From Flavobacteriales bacterium (GTDB taxonomy: Bacteria; Bacteroidota; Bacteroidia; Flavobacteriales_E; Vicingaceae), in the NCBI GenBank assembly GCA_002401955.1, contig NVUQ01000001.1, forward strand, positions 124,001 to 188,000: a DNA stretch of 64,000 bases, read 5' to 3'. The stretch's first letter is position 1; every line of letters begins with the position of its first letter. Under the pieces are notes generated by a model, which had not been told where the DNA came from, made no database searches, and worked only from the letters and a program-made list of their open reading frames with translations. The translations under genes were made by a program, and so were the position numbers. Positions 17,929-26,940 of this stretch are shown here, in pieces.

Positions 17929-19302
17929 TTATCCGAACAAATGCCCAAAAACTTCCTCAACTTTACTTACGAATACAATTTCTATTTTGATCTTTTCTAA
18001 AGAAAGCCCTTTTTTATTGTATTTTGAGATGAATATTTTATCAAAACCTAACTTTTGAGCTTCCATAATACGTTGGTCAATCCTACTAATTGGTCTTATC
18101 TCTCCAGATAAACCTACTTCGGCAGAAAAACAAACTTTAGAATCAATGTAAATATCTTCTCCCGAAGATAATATAGAACTGATAACTGCTAAATCAATAG
18201 AGGGATCATTTACTTTTAATCCTCCAGCAATGTTTAGGAAAACATCTTTAGAAGCTAAACGAAATCCACAACGTTTTTCTAAAACAGCCAATAACATGTT
18301 TAATCTTTTGCTATCAAAACCTGTTGTAGAACGTTGAGGTGTTCCATAAGCTGCAGAGCTCACTAAGGCTTGTATTTCTATTAATAAAGGCCTGTTGCCT
18401 TCCATGGTTGCTCCAATAGCGGTTCCACTTAATTGCTCTGCTTTATCGCTAATTAATATTTCTGAAGGGTTTTCAACCTCTCTTAAGCCTGCTCCATGCA
18501 TTTCGTAAATGCCAAGTTCATTGGTGGAGCCAAACCTGTTTTTTATTGAACGTAATAAACGATAAATATGGTTACGATCGCCTTCAAATTGAAGCACAAC
18601 ATCTACCATGTGTTCTAAAATTTTAGGACCAGCAATGTGTCCATCTTTGGTAATGTGTCCAATTAAAAAAACAGGGGTATTGGTTTCTTTGGCGTAACGC
18701 ATCAGTTCAGAAGTACATTCTCTAACCTGAGAAATACTTCCGGGTGAAGAATCGATATTTGCTGTATGTAAAGTTTGTATAGAATCTATTACTAATACTT
18801 CTGGTTGCAACTCTTTAATGTGGTGAAATATATTTTGTGTTGAAGTTTCTGTTAGAATAAAGCAGTCAGGGTTTTTGTTGCCAATTCTATCTGCTCTCAT
18901 TTTAGTTTGTTGCTCACTTTCCTCACCAGTTACGTAAAGTATTTTTTTACCTTTTAATCGTAATGACATTTGTAACATTAAGGTCGATTTTCCTATGCCA
19001 GGATCACCACCAAAAAGAATTAATGAGCCAGGAACTAATCCACCACCAAGTACTCTATTTAATTCTGTTCCAGGTAATTTAATGCGAGGAATATCAGCAA
19101 TTTCAATGTTATCTAACTGTTGAGGTTTGTTGGTTCTGTTTGTGTTAAAAGTTGCTTTAACATCATTCGGGTTGGACTTATTTACTAGCTCTTCTACAAT
19201 GGTATTCCACTCGTTACACGAGGTACATTTACCATTCCATTTATCATATTGAGAACCGCAATTCTGGCAAAAAAAGGCTGTTTTTACTTTTGTTTTTGCC
19301 AT
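17929..19302 (-). CDS. radA: DNA repair protein RadA
   Basis: RadA promotes branch migration and processing of recombination intermediates. All its hallmarks are present in 457 residues: an N-terminal four-cysteine zinc finger (CQNCGSQYDKWNGKCTSC), a RecA-like ATPase with Walker A (GGDPGIGKS), the RadA-specific KNRFG motif, and a C-terminal Lon-protease-like domain that lacks protease activity in this family. It is 9 bp downstream of the oligopeptide ABC gene and may share its transcript, though no functional link is known. Confidence 0.97.
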   Translation of the reverse strand: MAKTKVKTAFFCQNCGSQYDKWNGKCTSCNEWNTIVEELVNKSNPNDVKATFNTNRTNKPQQLDNIEIADIPRIKLPGTELNRVLGGGLVPGSLILFGGDPGIGKSTLMLQMSLRLKGKKILYVTGEESEQQTKMRADRIGNKNPDCFILTETSTQNIFHHIKELQPEVLVIDSIQTLHTANIDSSPGSISQVRECTSELMRYAKETNTPVFLIGHITKDGHIAGPKILEHMVDVVLQFEGDRNHIYRLLRSIKNRFGSTNELGIYEMHGAGLREVENPSEILISDKAEQLSGTAIGATMEGNRPLLIEIQALVSSAAYGTPQRSTTGFDSKRLNMLLAVLEKRCGFRLASKDVFLNIAGGLKVNDPSIDLAVISSILSSGEDIYIDSKVCFSAEVGLSGEIRPISRIDQRIMEAQKLGFDKIFISKYNKKGLSLEKIKIEIVFVSKVEEVFGHLFG

Positions 19303-19311
19303 TTTTTGAGC

Positions 19312-21117
19312 TTAGGCTAGTACTAAATTATCTTTTTTTTTTGCAATAGAAGTTTTAATGTCATTCACTTCTCCTTTAGGAATAGCATCAATCAATTGTT
19401 TAGTATATGCTGTTTTTGGATTAGCATAAATTTCATCGGCTAAGCCAAGTTCAACAATTTTACCTTCCTGCATTACAATCATTCTATCACTCATGAATTT
19501 AACAACAGATAAATCGTGAGAAATAAAAATATAGGTAAAGTTAAATTCTTCTTTTAATTCGTTTAAAAGGTTTAATACTTGTGCTTGTACTGAAACATCT
19601 AATGCAGAAACAGACTCATCACAAATAATAAATTTAGGGTTTAATGCCAATGAACGAGCAATACAAATACGTTGTCTTTGTCCACCAGAAAACTCGTGTG
19701 GATACCTGTAAAAGTGTTGTTCTAATAAGCTAACTCTTTTAAGTAACTCCATTACTTTAGCTTTACGCTCTGTGTCATTGTTAAACACATTATGAACACG
19801 CATTGGCTCCATAATAGCTTCTCCAATTGTGATACGAGGATTAAGTGATGAATAAGGATCTTGAAAAATGATTTGTATTTCTTTACGATACGCTCTCATT
19901 TCTTTTCTGCTTAAATCGGTTAAATCTTTTCCTTCAAAAATAATCTGACCTTTTGTTGGCTCAATTAGTTTTAAGATTGTTCGTCCTAAAGTTGTTTTTC
20001 CACAACCAGATTCTCCAACTAAACCAAGTGTTTCTCCAGGGTAAACATCAAAACTAACTCCATCAACTGCTTTTACATATTCTTTAGCTTTTCCGAATAA
20101 ACCTTTATTTATAGGGAAATGTGTTTTTAAATTATTAATTTTTAAAAGGGGTTCTTGTTGGTATAATATTTCGTGTTTTTTTGCTGTTTCTTCAGGAGTA
20201 ATAACTAAACTATTGGTTACTTCTGTAACCGATTTGTTAGTTTCTCGCATTACACCTTTATCATCAATGGTCATAAAATCAGAAACAGTTGGCAGCCATT
20301 GTAACCTTCTGTTTAATGGAGGTCTACATGCAAGTAAGCCTTTTGTATATGGGTGTTGAGGATTGGTAAAAATATCCATTACATTACCTTGTTCAACAAT
20401 TTTACCTTTGTACATTACAACTACTTTATCGGCTAACTCTGCAATTACACCTAAATCATGGGTAATAAATAGAATTCCCATATCTTGTTCTCGCTGTAAT
20501 TTCAACATCAATTCAAGAATTGTTTTCTGAACTGTTACATCTAGTGCGGTGGTTGGTTCATCGGCAATTAAGATACTAGGGCTGCACGACATTGCCATTG
20601 CAATCATTACTCGTTGCTTTTGACCTCCAGAAATCTGATGAGGATAGGCATCGTATATCGCTCCTGGCCGAGGTAGTTCAACATCATTAAATAATTTAAT
20701 GGTTAAGTTTTTTGCTTCTTTCTTGCTCACGTTTTGATGAAGCATTATGGCTTCAGCAACTTGATCGCCACAGCAGTAAACTGGATTTAAAGAAGTCATA
20801 GGCTCCTGAAATATCATAGCGATATCATTTCCTCTATAACTCCTCATTTCCTTTGTTGTTGCTTTCACCAAATCAACAACACCATCTTTAGAATGAAATA
20901 AGATTTCTCCGTTAGTGATTCTACCTGGAGGATCAGGGATTAAACTCATTATAGATAGCGAGGTAACTGATTTTCCAGAACCAGACTCTCCAACAATTCC
21001 TATGGTTTCTCCTTTTTTAAGAGTGATAGAAATTTCATTGACAGCCTTTATGCTATTTCCCTCAGTATAAAATTCGGTTACTAAGTTTTTTATTTCTAAT
21101 AATGTTCTGTTGCTCAT
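19312..21117 (-). CDS. Oligopeptide/dipeptide ABC transporter ATPase, two NBDs fused
   Basis: The product has two complete nucleotide-binding domains in one chain of about 601 residues, as in GsiA-type or fused DppD-DppF ATPases. Domain 1 has Walker A GESGSGKS, signature ISGGQKQR and Walker B LIADEPTTALD. Domain 2 has GESGCGKT, FSGGQRQR and ICDESVSALD. Each is followed by the oligopeptide-type C-terminal extension (HPYTKGLL; TAYTKQLI). The ORF track starts at 21174, but I chose MSNRTLLEIKN at 21117 because homologous proteins begin here. The permease and binding protein are not adjacent. Confidence 0.93.
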   Translation of the reverse strand: MSNRTLLEIKNLVTEFYTEGNSIKAVNEISITLKKGETIGIVGESGSGKSVTSLSIMSLIPDPPGRITNGEILFHSKDGVVDLVKATTKEMRSYRGNDIAMIFQEPMTSLNPVYCCGDQVAEAIMLHQNVSKKEAKNLTIKLFNDVELPRPGAIYDAYPHQISGGQKQRVMIAMAMSCSPSILIADEPTTALDVTVQKTILELMLKLQREQDMGILFITHDLGVIAELADKVVVMYKGKIVEQGNVMDIFTNPQHPYTKGLLACRPPLNRRLQWLPTVSDFMTIDDKGVMRETNKSVTEVTNSLVITPEETAKKHEILYQQEPLLKINNLKTHFPINKGLFGKAKEYVKAVDGVSFDVYPGETLGLVGESGCGKTTLGRTILKLIEPTKGQIIFEGKDLTDLSRKEMRAYRKEIQIIFQDPYSSLNPRITIGEAIMEPMRVHNVFNNDTERKAKVMELLKRVSLLEQHFYRYPHEFSGGQRQRICIARSLALNPKFIICDESVSALDVSVQAQVLNLLNELKEEFNFTYIFISHDLSVVKFMSDRMIVMQEGKIVELGLADEIYANPKTAYTKQLIDAIPKGEVNDIKTSIAKKKDNLVLA

Positions 21118-21251
21118 TCTAAAACTAATCTTGACAGGGGCAATAAAACTACGTTTTCTTAAAAAATAAAACAAGAAATAATGTTAATACCTATAAAAGT
21201 TTAGACTATTTCCAATTTATTGAAGATGAATAGATTCTAAGTGTCTATCAG

Positions 21252-21761
21252 TTAGTAGTCTAAATCTCTAACTAAAATAGTGATAAAACCATAACTTTCA
21301 CTATCGTTAATCATTGATATAGCTACTCGATTGTTCGAATTACTTGAATGTGTATGCCAAGTTATGTAGCCATCATCTTCTGTTTTTCCAACACTGTATT
21401 TTCTATTAAAATGATTAGAGAAATTATTAAAAAGCATTTCAGCATCTTCAATAACATCTAAAAATACAGCAATTTCAATTTCGTATAATTCATTATCTTC
21501 AGAAAAATCATAGGTTGCCGTATAGGTATTTCCCATACTTATTTCATAATCATAATGTAGATAATCAGTCATTTTATCTCTTAAAAACTCCTCATTTTCT
21601 AGATTGTTAACGGTTTCTATATTGGCATCAATTTCAATTCCTCTAAAATGCCCTTGTTCTGATCTTAGTATTTCATCATAAAAAGGACTTTTGTTCTTAC
21701 CACAAGAAAATAAAAGACAAACGAGGAATAATAGAAGTGTGTTTTTTAGAGATATTCTCAT
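21252..21761 (-). CDS. Putative lipoprotein of unknown function
   Basis: The 169-residue protein begins with a lipoprotein signal peptide whose lipobox reads LLFSCG, giving a mature N-terminal cysteine near residue 20. The rest is a soluble alternating-strand domain rich in acidic and aromatic residues. No family is recognised. It is 3 bp from the exonuclease gene upstream on the same strand, so the two are probably co-transcribed. Confidence 0.72.
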   Translation of the reverse strand: MRISLKNTLLLFLVCLLFSCGKNKSPFYDEILRSEQGHFRGIEIDANIETVNNLENEEFLRDKMTDYLHYDYEISMGNTYTATYDFSEDNELYEIEIAVFLDVIEDAEMLFNNFSNHFNRKYSVGKTEDDGYITWHTHSSNSNNRVAISMINDSESYGFITILVRDLDY

Positions 21762-21764
21762 AAA

Positions 21765-22481
21765 TTATAGTGTGATAATGTTTTCTAGTTCAACTAAACT
21801 TTCGTTTCTAAATTTAAGAAATAATTGGGTTAAAGCGATAACATCTTTTTCGCAATAAATAGCAATACGTTTTAAATCTTTGTCCTTCCAATAAACATCA
21901 TTTACCATGCTTCCATCAATATCATCTTTTGGGGTAGGGATGTTAAAAATAGTTGTTAATAAACTTAATGAAGTGTAATGTTTGTAGTCTCCAAACTTCC
22001 ATAATTGCAAGGTGTCTAAATGATTCACTTCCCAAGGTTTTTTACCTGCTAAATCTAAAATTTCAGGAATAGTAATCCCATTGACTAAAGCTCTTCTGGC
22101 AATGTAGGGGAAATCAAATTCCTTACCGTTATGTGCACAAAGTTGTGCATCTCTGTAATTGTAATAACTGTTTAGTAATTCAAAAAAATCAGATAATAAA
22201 ACTTTTTCATGATCATGATAAAAAGATTTTAAACGCAGTGTTTTTACTCCGTTTTCCATTTTAATAAAACCAACAGAAATACAAACAATTTTACCAAATT
22301 CGGCATAAATTCCTGCTCTACCATAAACATCTTCGGCAGTTTCATTTTCTTTTCCTATAAAGTTAGCTTTCCGTTCCCAATGGGTTTTAAAATCTTCAGC
22401 TAATTGAGAAAATTCAGGACTTTGAGCAACTGTTTCTATATCTAGGAAAAGTACTTTTTCTAGGTTAAGTTTTGTGAGCAT
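21765..22481 (-). CDS. Predicted 3'-5' exonuclease, PolB-like DEDDy family
   Basis: The 238-residue protein matches the family of predicted 3'-5' exonucleases related to the exonuclease domain of DNA polymerase B. Acidic motifs are in the expected order: FLDIETVAQ (ExoI), AHNGKEFDFPYIARRAL (ExoII) and IYCEKDVIALTQLF (ExoIII, with Y and D). It should degrade DNA or RNA from the 3' end using two metal ions. The biological substrate in Bacteroidota is not established. It is cytoplasmic and followed closely by the lipoprotein gene. Confidence 0.87.
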   Translation of the reverse strand: MLTKLNLEKVLFLDIETVAQSPEFSQLAEDFKTHWERKANFIGKENETAEDVYGRAGIYAEFGKIVCISVGFIKMENGVKTLRLKSFYHDHEKVLLSDFFELLNSYYNYRDAQLCAHNGKEFDFPYIARRALVNGITIPEILDLAGKKPWEVNHLDTLQLWKFGDYKHYTSLSLLTTIFNIPTPKDDIDGSMVNDVYWKDKDLKRIAIYCEKDVIALTQLFLKFRNESLVELENIITL

Positions 22482-22569
22482 ATTTTGTATTTAAATTCAG
22501 AAACACAAGTTAGTACTTTTTTAGGAAATGAGAAAGTCTGTTTTTTCGAAAAATTCGTTTACCAACTGT

Positions 22570-22593
22570 GTTAGGAACGTTTCAATGTTCTTT
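22570..22593 (+). repeat. Dispersed GGAACGTTTYAATGTT motif, copy 1
   Basis: GTTAGGAACGTTTCAATGTTCTTT resembles motifs at 51175-51197 and 52227-52250. It lies in the 163-bp gap before the exonuclease gene. It may be the worn end of a larger repeat. Confidence 0.35.
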
Positions 22594-22644
22594 ACATTAT
22601 AGTGTTAATGAAGTTAGCTGTTTATTAATAAGAAAGTAAAACAC

Positions 22645-23052
22645 TTACTTAATCATTACCCCTTGTTTGTTTAAAACAGGTATGTTAATGAGGTTTTCTT
22701 CTTTAATGGTTTCCGCTAAAAAAATGTATTTTTTATCGAGTATTCTACCATTACTAAAATAGCTGACCCAATATTCGTTATGTAAAACAAATACATTCTC
22801 CATAATAGGTTCTATTATAGCATAATCATTTGATTTTAGGCTACCTATGGCATGGCGTAGTACAGATGTTTTTGTTTCAATACCTTTTAAATCTTTTAAA
22901 TAGCCTTTAGAGGTAACCAAAACTTCATTAATGGTTTCTTTCTTATAGTTGATGATATAGACGTTCCATATGTATTCCTGTAAATCGTTTTTTTCTTTTA
23001 CAACAGCTACAGCTATATCTTTTACAAGAGGAGGGTTAATGTCTTTTTTCAT
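22645..23052 (-). CDS. Conserved Bacteroidota protein of unknown function
   Basis: The 135-residue cytoplasmic protein matches, from memory, a family found across Bacteroidota with the hallmark VTSKGYLKDLKGIETKTSVL, the conserved IEPIMENVFVLHNEYWVSYF and IPVLNKQGV near the end. Members are often mislabelled as phenylalanyl-tRNA synthetase alpha subunit, but there is no synthetase motif here. It follows the protease gene by 6 bp, so it is likely in the same transcript. Function unknown. Confidence 0.75.
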   Translation of the reverse strand: MKKDINPPLVKDIAVAVVKEKNDLQEYIWNVYIINYKKETINEVLVTSKGYLKDLKGIETKTSVLRHAIGSLKSNDYAIIEPIMENVFVLHNEYWVSYFSNGRILDKKYIFLAETIKEENLINIPVLNKQGVMIK

Positions 23053-23058
23053 GATGAA

Positions 23059-24681
23059 TTATTTAAAAGATTTTACCGCTTTTTGAACCGTTTTATCATA
23101 ATCGTTAATTATGACATAATAACCAAAATCGTTGTAAAGATTACGGCTAATTGCAGCTTTTAAACCTCTAGAAATTAATTCTTTGGATGTGATAATTTCA
23201 GATAGGTTTCTTTCTACTTCGTTTTCTTCGGCATATTTTATAATACTATTAAACAAATCGTTATTTATGTTGAATTTGTTTTTAAAAGCAATGGCATTTT
23301 TATATTTCCCGTTTAATGCTGTACGTTGTTTATCTACATAGTTTAAAGCAAAATTTTGAATAATTCCTCGATATCTTAATTCATATAAATAAGGAGTTCC
23401 GTTAGCAGTATCTAGCGGAATAAAAATGTCTGGCATAATACCACCACCACCATAAACTACTTTGCCTTCGGGAGTATAAAATTTTAATGAATCAGGTAAC
23501 TGAATACTATCAGCAGATAATAACTCTCCATTTTCGTAACGGTTGTAAGCTTCTGCATGGTATTGTTCAATGTTGGTTCCATAATCTTTTTGAATGCATC
23601 TTCCGGTTGGCGTGTAGTATCTGGCAACGGTTAATCTTAACGCGGATCCATCTGGCCACACTACTTGTTCTTGTACTAATCCCTTGCCGAATGAACGCCT
23701 TCCAAGAATGGTTCCTCTATCATTATCTTGAATTGCTCCAGCTAAAATTTCACTAGCCGATGCGGAGTTCTCATTAATTAAAATGGCAATTTCACAGCTT
23801 TCTAAAATCCCACCAGAAGTAGAAAATTCTTTTTCTTTGTTTCGTGTTCTTCCATCAGTGTACACAATCATTTTGTTCTTCACTAAAATTTCATCAGCAA
23901 TTTTGGTTGCAGCGTGTAAAATTCCACCACCATTACTTCTTAAATCGATAATAAGTTTTTCCATGCCTTTTTTCTTGAGGCTTTGAGCTGCCTCAAGAAA
24001 TTCTGAGTAAGTGGTTTTAGAAAAACGAGTAATACGTAAATAACCAATCTTTTCATCAATCATGTATGGAGCATCAATACTAACTATTGGTATTTTATCT
24101 CTAACAATAACAAAATGCTTTTTCTTTTTAGATCCTGCTCTAATAATTTTAACTTCTACTGTAGTTCCTCTAGGGCCTTTTAAAAGTTTAATTACTTTTT
24201 CGTTGGTTATTCCTACACCAGCAACATCTGTAGTATCTACTTTTACAATTCTATCTCCTGCTTTAATGCCAAGTTTATCGGATGGTCCGTTTACTATTGG
24301 TGAGATAATTAAAATGGTATCATCTTTTATTCTAAATTCAACACCAATGCCTTCAAAACTACCCTCTAAAGGATCATTCATTCCGTTAAAATCTTTAGCA
24401 GGAATGTAATAGGAGTGGGGGTCTAATGTGGTAAGCATTGAAGTGATGGAACGTTCTGTTAAGTCTTTTTTGTCTACAGAATCAACATAAGTCTCTTCAA
24501 TAAAATTTAAGATTTCGTTTAATTTAGTAGCAGTATTAAATCGTTGGGTTTGAGAAAAAATTAAATTTTTATCATTAGAGTTGGAAGGAGTTAAAAAAGC
24601 GCCTAAAAATATTCCGAAAACAATGCATGATGCAATGATTAAAGGAAGAAATATGAATATAATGCTTTTGTTTTTACTCAT
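23059..24681 (-). CDS. S41 family C-terminal processing protease (CtpA type)
   Basis: The 540-residue protease has an N-terminal membrane anchor (residues about 7-28), a PDZ domain (EGIGVEFRIKDDTILIISPI ... KAGDRIVKVD) and a serine-lysine catalytic domain. The nucleophile is the Ser in NENSASASEILAG and the general base is the Lys in RRSFGKGLVQ. Family members trim C-termini of periplasmic or secreted proteins. The C-terminal 120 residues are charged and of unknown role. Its start overlaps the end of the dCMP deaminase gene by 8 bp, indicating translational coupling. Confidence 0.93.
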   Translation of the reverse strand: MSKNKSIIFIFLPLIIASCIVFGIFLGAFLTPSNSNDKNLIFSQTQRFNTATKLNEILNFIEETYVDSVDKKDLTERSITSMLTTLDPHSYYIPAKDFNGMNDPLEGSFEGIGVEFRIKDDTILIISPIVNGPSDKLGIKAGDRIVKVDTTDVAGVGITNEKVIKLLKGPRGTTVEVKIIRAGSKKKKHFVIVRDKIPIVSIDAPYMIDEKIGYLRITRFSKTTYSEFLEAAQSLKKKGMEKLIIDLRSNGGGILHAATKIADEILVKNKMIVYTDGRTRNKEKEFSTSGGILESCEIAILINENSASASEILAGAIQDNDRGTILGRRSFGKGLVQEQVVWPDGSALRLTVARYYTPTGRCIQKDYGTNIEQYHAEAYNRYENGELLSADSIQLPDSLKFYTPEGKVVYGGGGIMPDIFIPLDTANGTPYLYELRYRGIIQNFALNYVDKQRTALNGKYKNAIAFKNKFNINNDLFNSIIKYAEENEVERNLSEIITSKELISRGLKAAISRNLYNDFGYYVIINDYDKTVQKAVKSFK

Positions 24682-25111
24682 CTAAACTTTCTATTTGAGT
24701 GAGCTCAATTTTTGATGTTTTTAAAAAATCTAATCCAGAACTGTCTTTGTAGCCTTTAATATAAACAACGCGTTTAATACCTGCTTGCAATATTAGTTTG
24801 CTACATTCTTTACATGGGGAAAGAGTAATGTAAAGTGTCGCATTATTTGCATTTTGGTTAGATTTTGCAATTTTTGTTAACGCATTTGCTTCAGCATGTA
24901 GAACGTACCAAAGGGTTTCTCCTAGTTCGTTTTCGCAGCAATTATCAAAACCTGTAGGTGTTCCATTGTAACCGTCAGAAATAATCATGTTATCCCTCAC
25001 AATTAATGCTCCAACCTGTTTTCTAGCACAATGGGAAAGTTTAGCCCATTCTAATGCCATTCTTAAATAAGCGCTATCGTAACGGAGTTGTTTTTCTTTA
25101 CTGTATTGCAT
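24674..25111 (-). CDS. Deoxycytidylate (dCMP) deaminase
   Basis: The 145-residue enzyme deaminates dCMP to dUMP, feeding thymidylate synthesis. The zinc site is complete: HAE in VLHAEANAL with the catalytic glutamate, and the two cysteines in LSPCKECSK. The nearby ADEK-type nucleotide contacts typical of the ComEB/dCMP deaminase family are seen (CARKQVGALIV, DGYNGTPTGFDNCC). It overlaps the protease gene by 8 bp. A TACTTTTG box at 25129-25136 precedes it by 17 bp. Confidence 0.93.
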   Translation of the reverse strand: MQYSKEKQLRYDSAYLRMALEWAKLSHCARKQVGALIVRDNMIISDGYNGTPTGFDNCCENELGETLWYVLHAEANALTKIAKSNQNANNATLYITLSPCKECSKLILQAGIKRVVYIKGYKDSSGLDFLKTSKIELTQIESLDE

Positions 25112-25128
25112 TTAAATTTTGAAAAAAT

Positions 25129-25136
25129 CAAAAGTA
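25129..25136 (-). promoter_or_regulatory. TACTTTTG -7 box upstream of dCMP deaminase
   Basis: On the minus strand TACTTTTG fits TAnnTTTG and sits 17 bases before the start codon. No clear -33 TTTG is visible. Confidence 0.35.
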
Positions 25137-25194
25137 AGGAAAAGCAGTTTGGTTACAGATTTTTTTAACTGATAGTTTTTAGTTTGAAAACGAG

Positions 25195-26940
25195 CTAAAA
25201 AGAATATGTTAATCCACCTAATACTCCAAAACGTTGAGTTGGGTAATCGTCCCATTTTTTATATGGAGTAGAAGCAATGTTATTGAACTGAATAAAAGCA
25301 GATAATTTTTTAGTGTAGCGGTACTCAAAACTTAAATTAATATCAAAAACACCATCTAATTCTTTTGCATCTTCAACAATTGTAACAGTATTGTTAGTCG
25401 TTATAGTGTTAAGTGTTTTAGCGTATTGTTTGCTAAAATGATAAATATCTGCTCGTACCATAATTTTATCACTCAAATCATAAATACCAGATAACGATAG
25501 TTTAAAATTAGGCTTGTGCCAAGCTTCAATTTCATTTTTAGTACTATAGCTGTAGTAATTTCCACCAAATAATATCTTTATTTTTTCTAGCTTTTGATAA
25601 GTTAATTCTCCTGTTACTTTTGATAAGCTTACGGTGTCATAAACTAATACAAACTTGTTTTCTATAAGGTTGCTAAAGTCTTTTACATAAAGGGGCATCC
25701 CTTGTATCTTTTGTTGACTAAAACTGGTGTTGAATGTTATTTTAGAACTTAAACTTCCTCTAATTCCTCCGTAGATATCATATTTCTGATTACTGTTTTG
25801 TATCACTAATGATTCCGTATTAATAAAAGGGTTTTCATTATAGAAGTCATTTAAATTATTACTAATTAACCCACCTCTAATTCCTACATAAGGAATAACT
25901 ATGTGTTCTACTACATTGTATTTAAACTCTGCTTGTGGGTAAAAATGGAATTTTGTATTAGGATAAGAGTTTAAGTACAAACCAACTCCAACTTGAAATT
26001 GCCATTTATCTGTACTGGTTTTAATATGAGGATTTAGCCCTACCACCATGTTGTTGTCTTGATTTAAAGGGTTTATTAGTTTATTGTAATTCATGTCTAT
26101 ACCAATAGCGTAAAGTTCTTTTTTATGGTATTTACTCAGTTTACCGTTGGCTTCAAAATGGTTTTCAGAAACTTGGTATAGGTCATTAATGTTATGAAAA
26201 TCAATATCAAAATTGTAATCAAATTGGCTGCTATCGGTAAAGTTTCGGGTTAAAGAAAAAGCAGCACTAAGTTTATCGAGCTCTTGTCTAATGGCATCAG
26301 CATTTTCAATAATTGGAGCGTTTTGTTCTGGAAATCCATAATAATGATTTACATTTTTGGTGTAGCCTAACTTACCGTAAGTAGTAAAATCTTTAGAAAA
26401 ATGTTTGCCAAAAACATTTAATTTATTTTCGCTAAAACCACTATAATCAATACTAGAAATACCTTTAGAAGAGAAGTGTTTTCCATAAATTCCGTAAGAC
26501 ATTGTTTTAGATCTTTTGGCATTGTAATAAATTTCAGCCAGTGGAGTAGCGTTGGTTCCGAAACCAACTTTAGCATAACCACGGTAAAGTTTTACCAAAG
26601 GTTCCCCTTTAATTTTTGCAGCTTTAATCGGATCAATTTCAAAACTTACAGGAATTTGTTTGTTTAAAAAACTGTATTTCAATTCTGGAATAAGCTTGTT
26701 GGTATCTTTAATACTGGGATTGCTTTTTATTTTGAAAGCATCAGAAAGTATTGGTTTATATGGGTCAATAGATATTATTTCTGTAGAATCTCTTGATTTA
26801 TTTACTTGAGAAAATCCTGTTGATGAAAATAACAACATCACTAACCCTGTTAGGAAAAGATAGCTTCTTTTCCTTTTGGCTCCGCTCAAGCTACTTTCGC
26901 AATAACGAAGGGCGGTTAATATGTTCTTAGAATTACTCAT
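25195..26940 (-). CDS. TonB-receptor-like outer-membrane beta-barrel protein
   Basis: The 581-residue protein carries a signal peptide (about residues 24-44: SYLFLTGLVMLLFSSTGFSQ) and a C-terminal region with many short alternating strands and aromatic residues, ending in a barrel-like GLTYSF. No plug domain with a TonB box is obvious, so this is probably a barrel related to TonB-dependent receptors. The first 20 residues are odd (TALRYCESSLSGAKRKRSY) and come from a hairpin-bearing DNA stretch at 26850-26920. The gene overlaps the upstream TPR gene by 8 bp, a pairing that suggests a shared envelope function. Confidence 0.75.
   Translation of the reverse strand: MSNSKNILTALRYCESSLSGAKRKRSYLFLTGLVMLLFSSTGFSQVNKSRDSTEIISIDPYKPILSDAFKIKSNPSIKDTNKLIPELKYSFLNKQIPVSFEIDPIKAAKIKGEPLVKLYRGYAKVGFGTNATPLAEIYYNAKRSKTMSYGIYGKHFSSKGISSIDYSGFSENKLNVFGKHFSKDFTTYGKLGYTKNVNHYYGFPEQNAPIIENADAIRQELDKLSAAFSLTRNFTDSSQFDYNFDIDFHNINDLYQVSENHFEANGKLSKYHKKELYAIGIDMNYNKLINPLNQDNNMVVGLNPHIKTSTDKWQFQVGVGLYLNSYPNTKFHFYPQAEFKYNVVEHIVIPYVGIRGGLISNNLNDFYNENPFINTESLVIQNSNQKYDIYGGIRGSLSSKITFNTSFSQQKIQGMPLYVKDFSNLIENKFVLVYDTVSLSKVTGELTYQKLEKIKILFGGNYYSYSTKNEIEAWHKPNFKLSLSGIYDLSDKIMVRADIYHFSKQYAKTLNTITTNNTVTIVEDAKELDGVFDINLSFEYRYTKKLSAFIQFNNIASTPYKKWDDYPTQRFGVLGGLTYSF
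26847..26867. repeat. Hairpin inside the barrel protein's N-terminal coding region
   Basis: GGAAAAGATAGCTTCTTTTCC contains a perfect 8-bp stem (GGAAAAGA/TCTTTTCC) around TAGCT. It is followed by an uncommonly GC-rich segment (GGCTCCGCTCAAGC), and the block encodes the odd N-terminal residues of the barrel protein. Confidence 0.45.
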
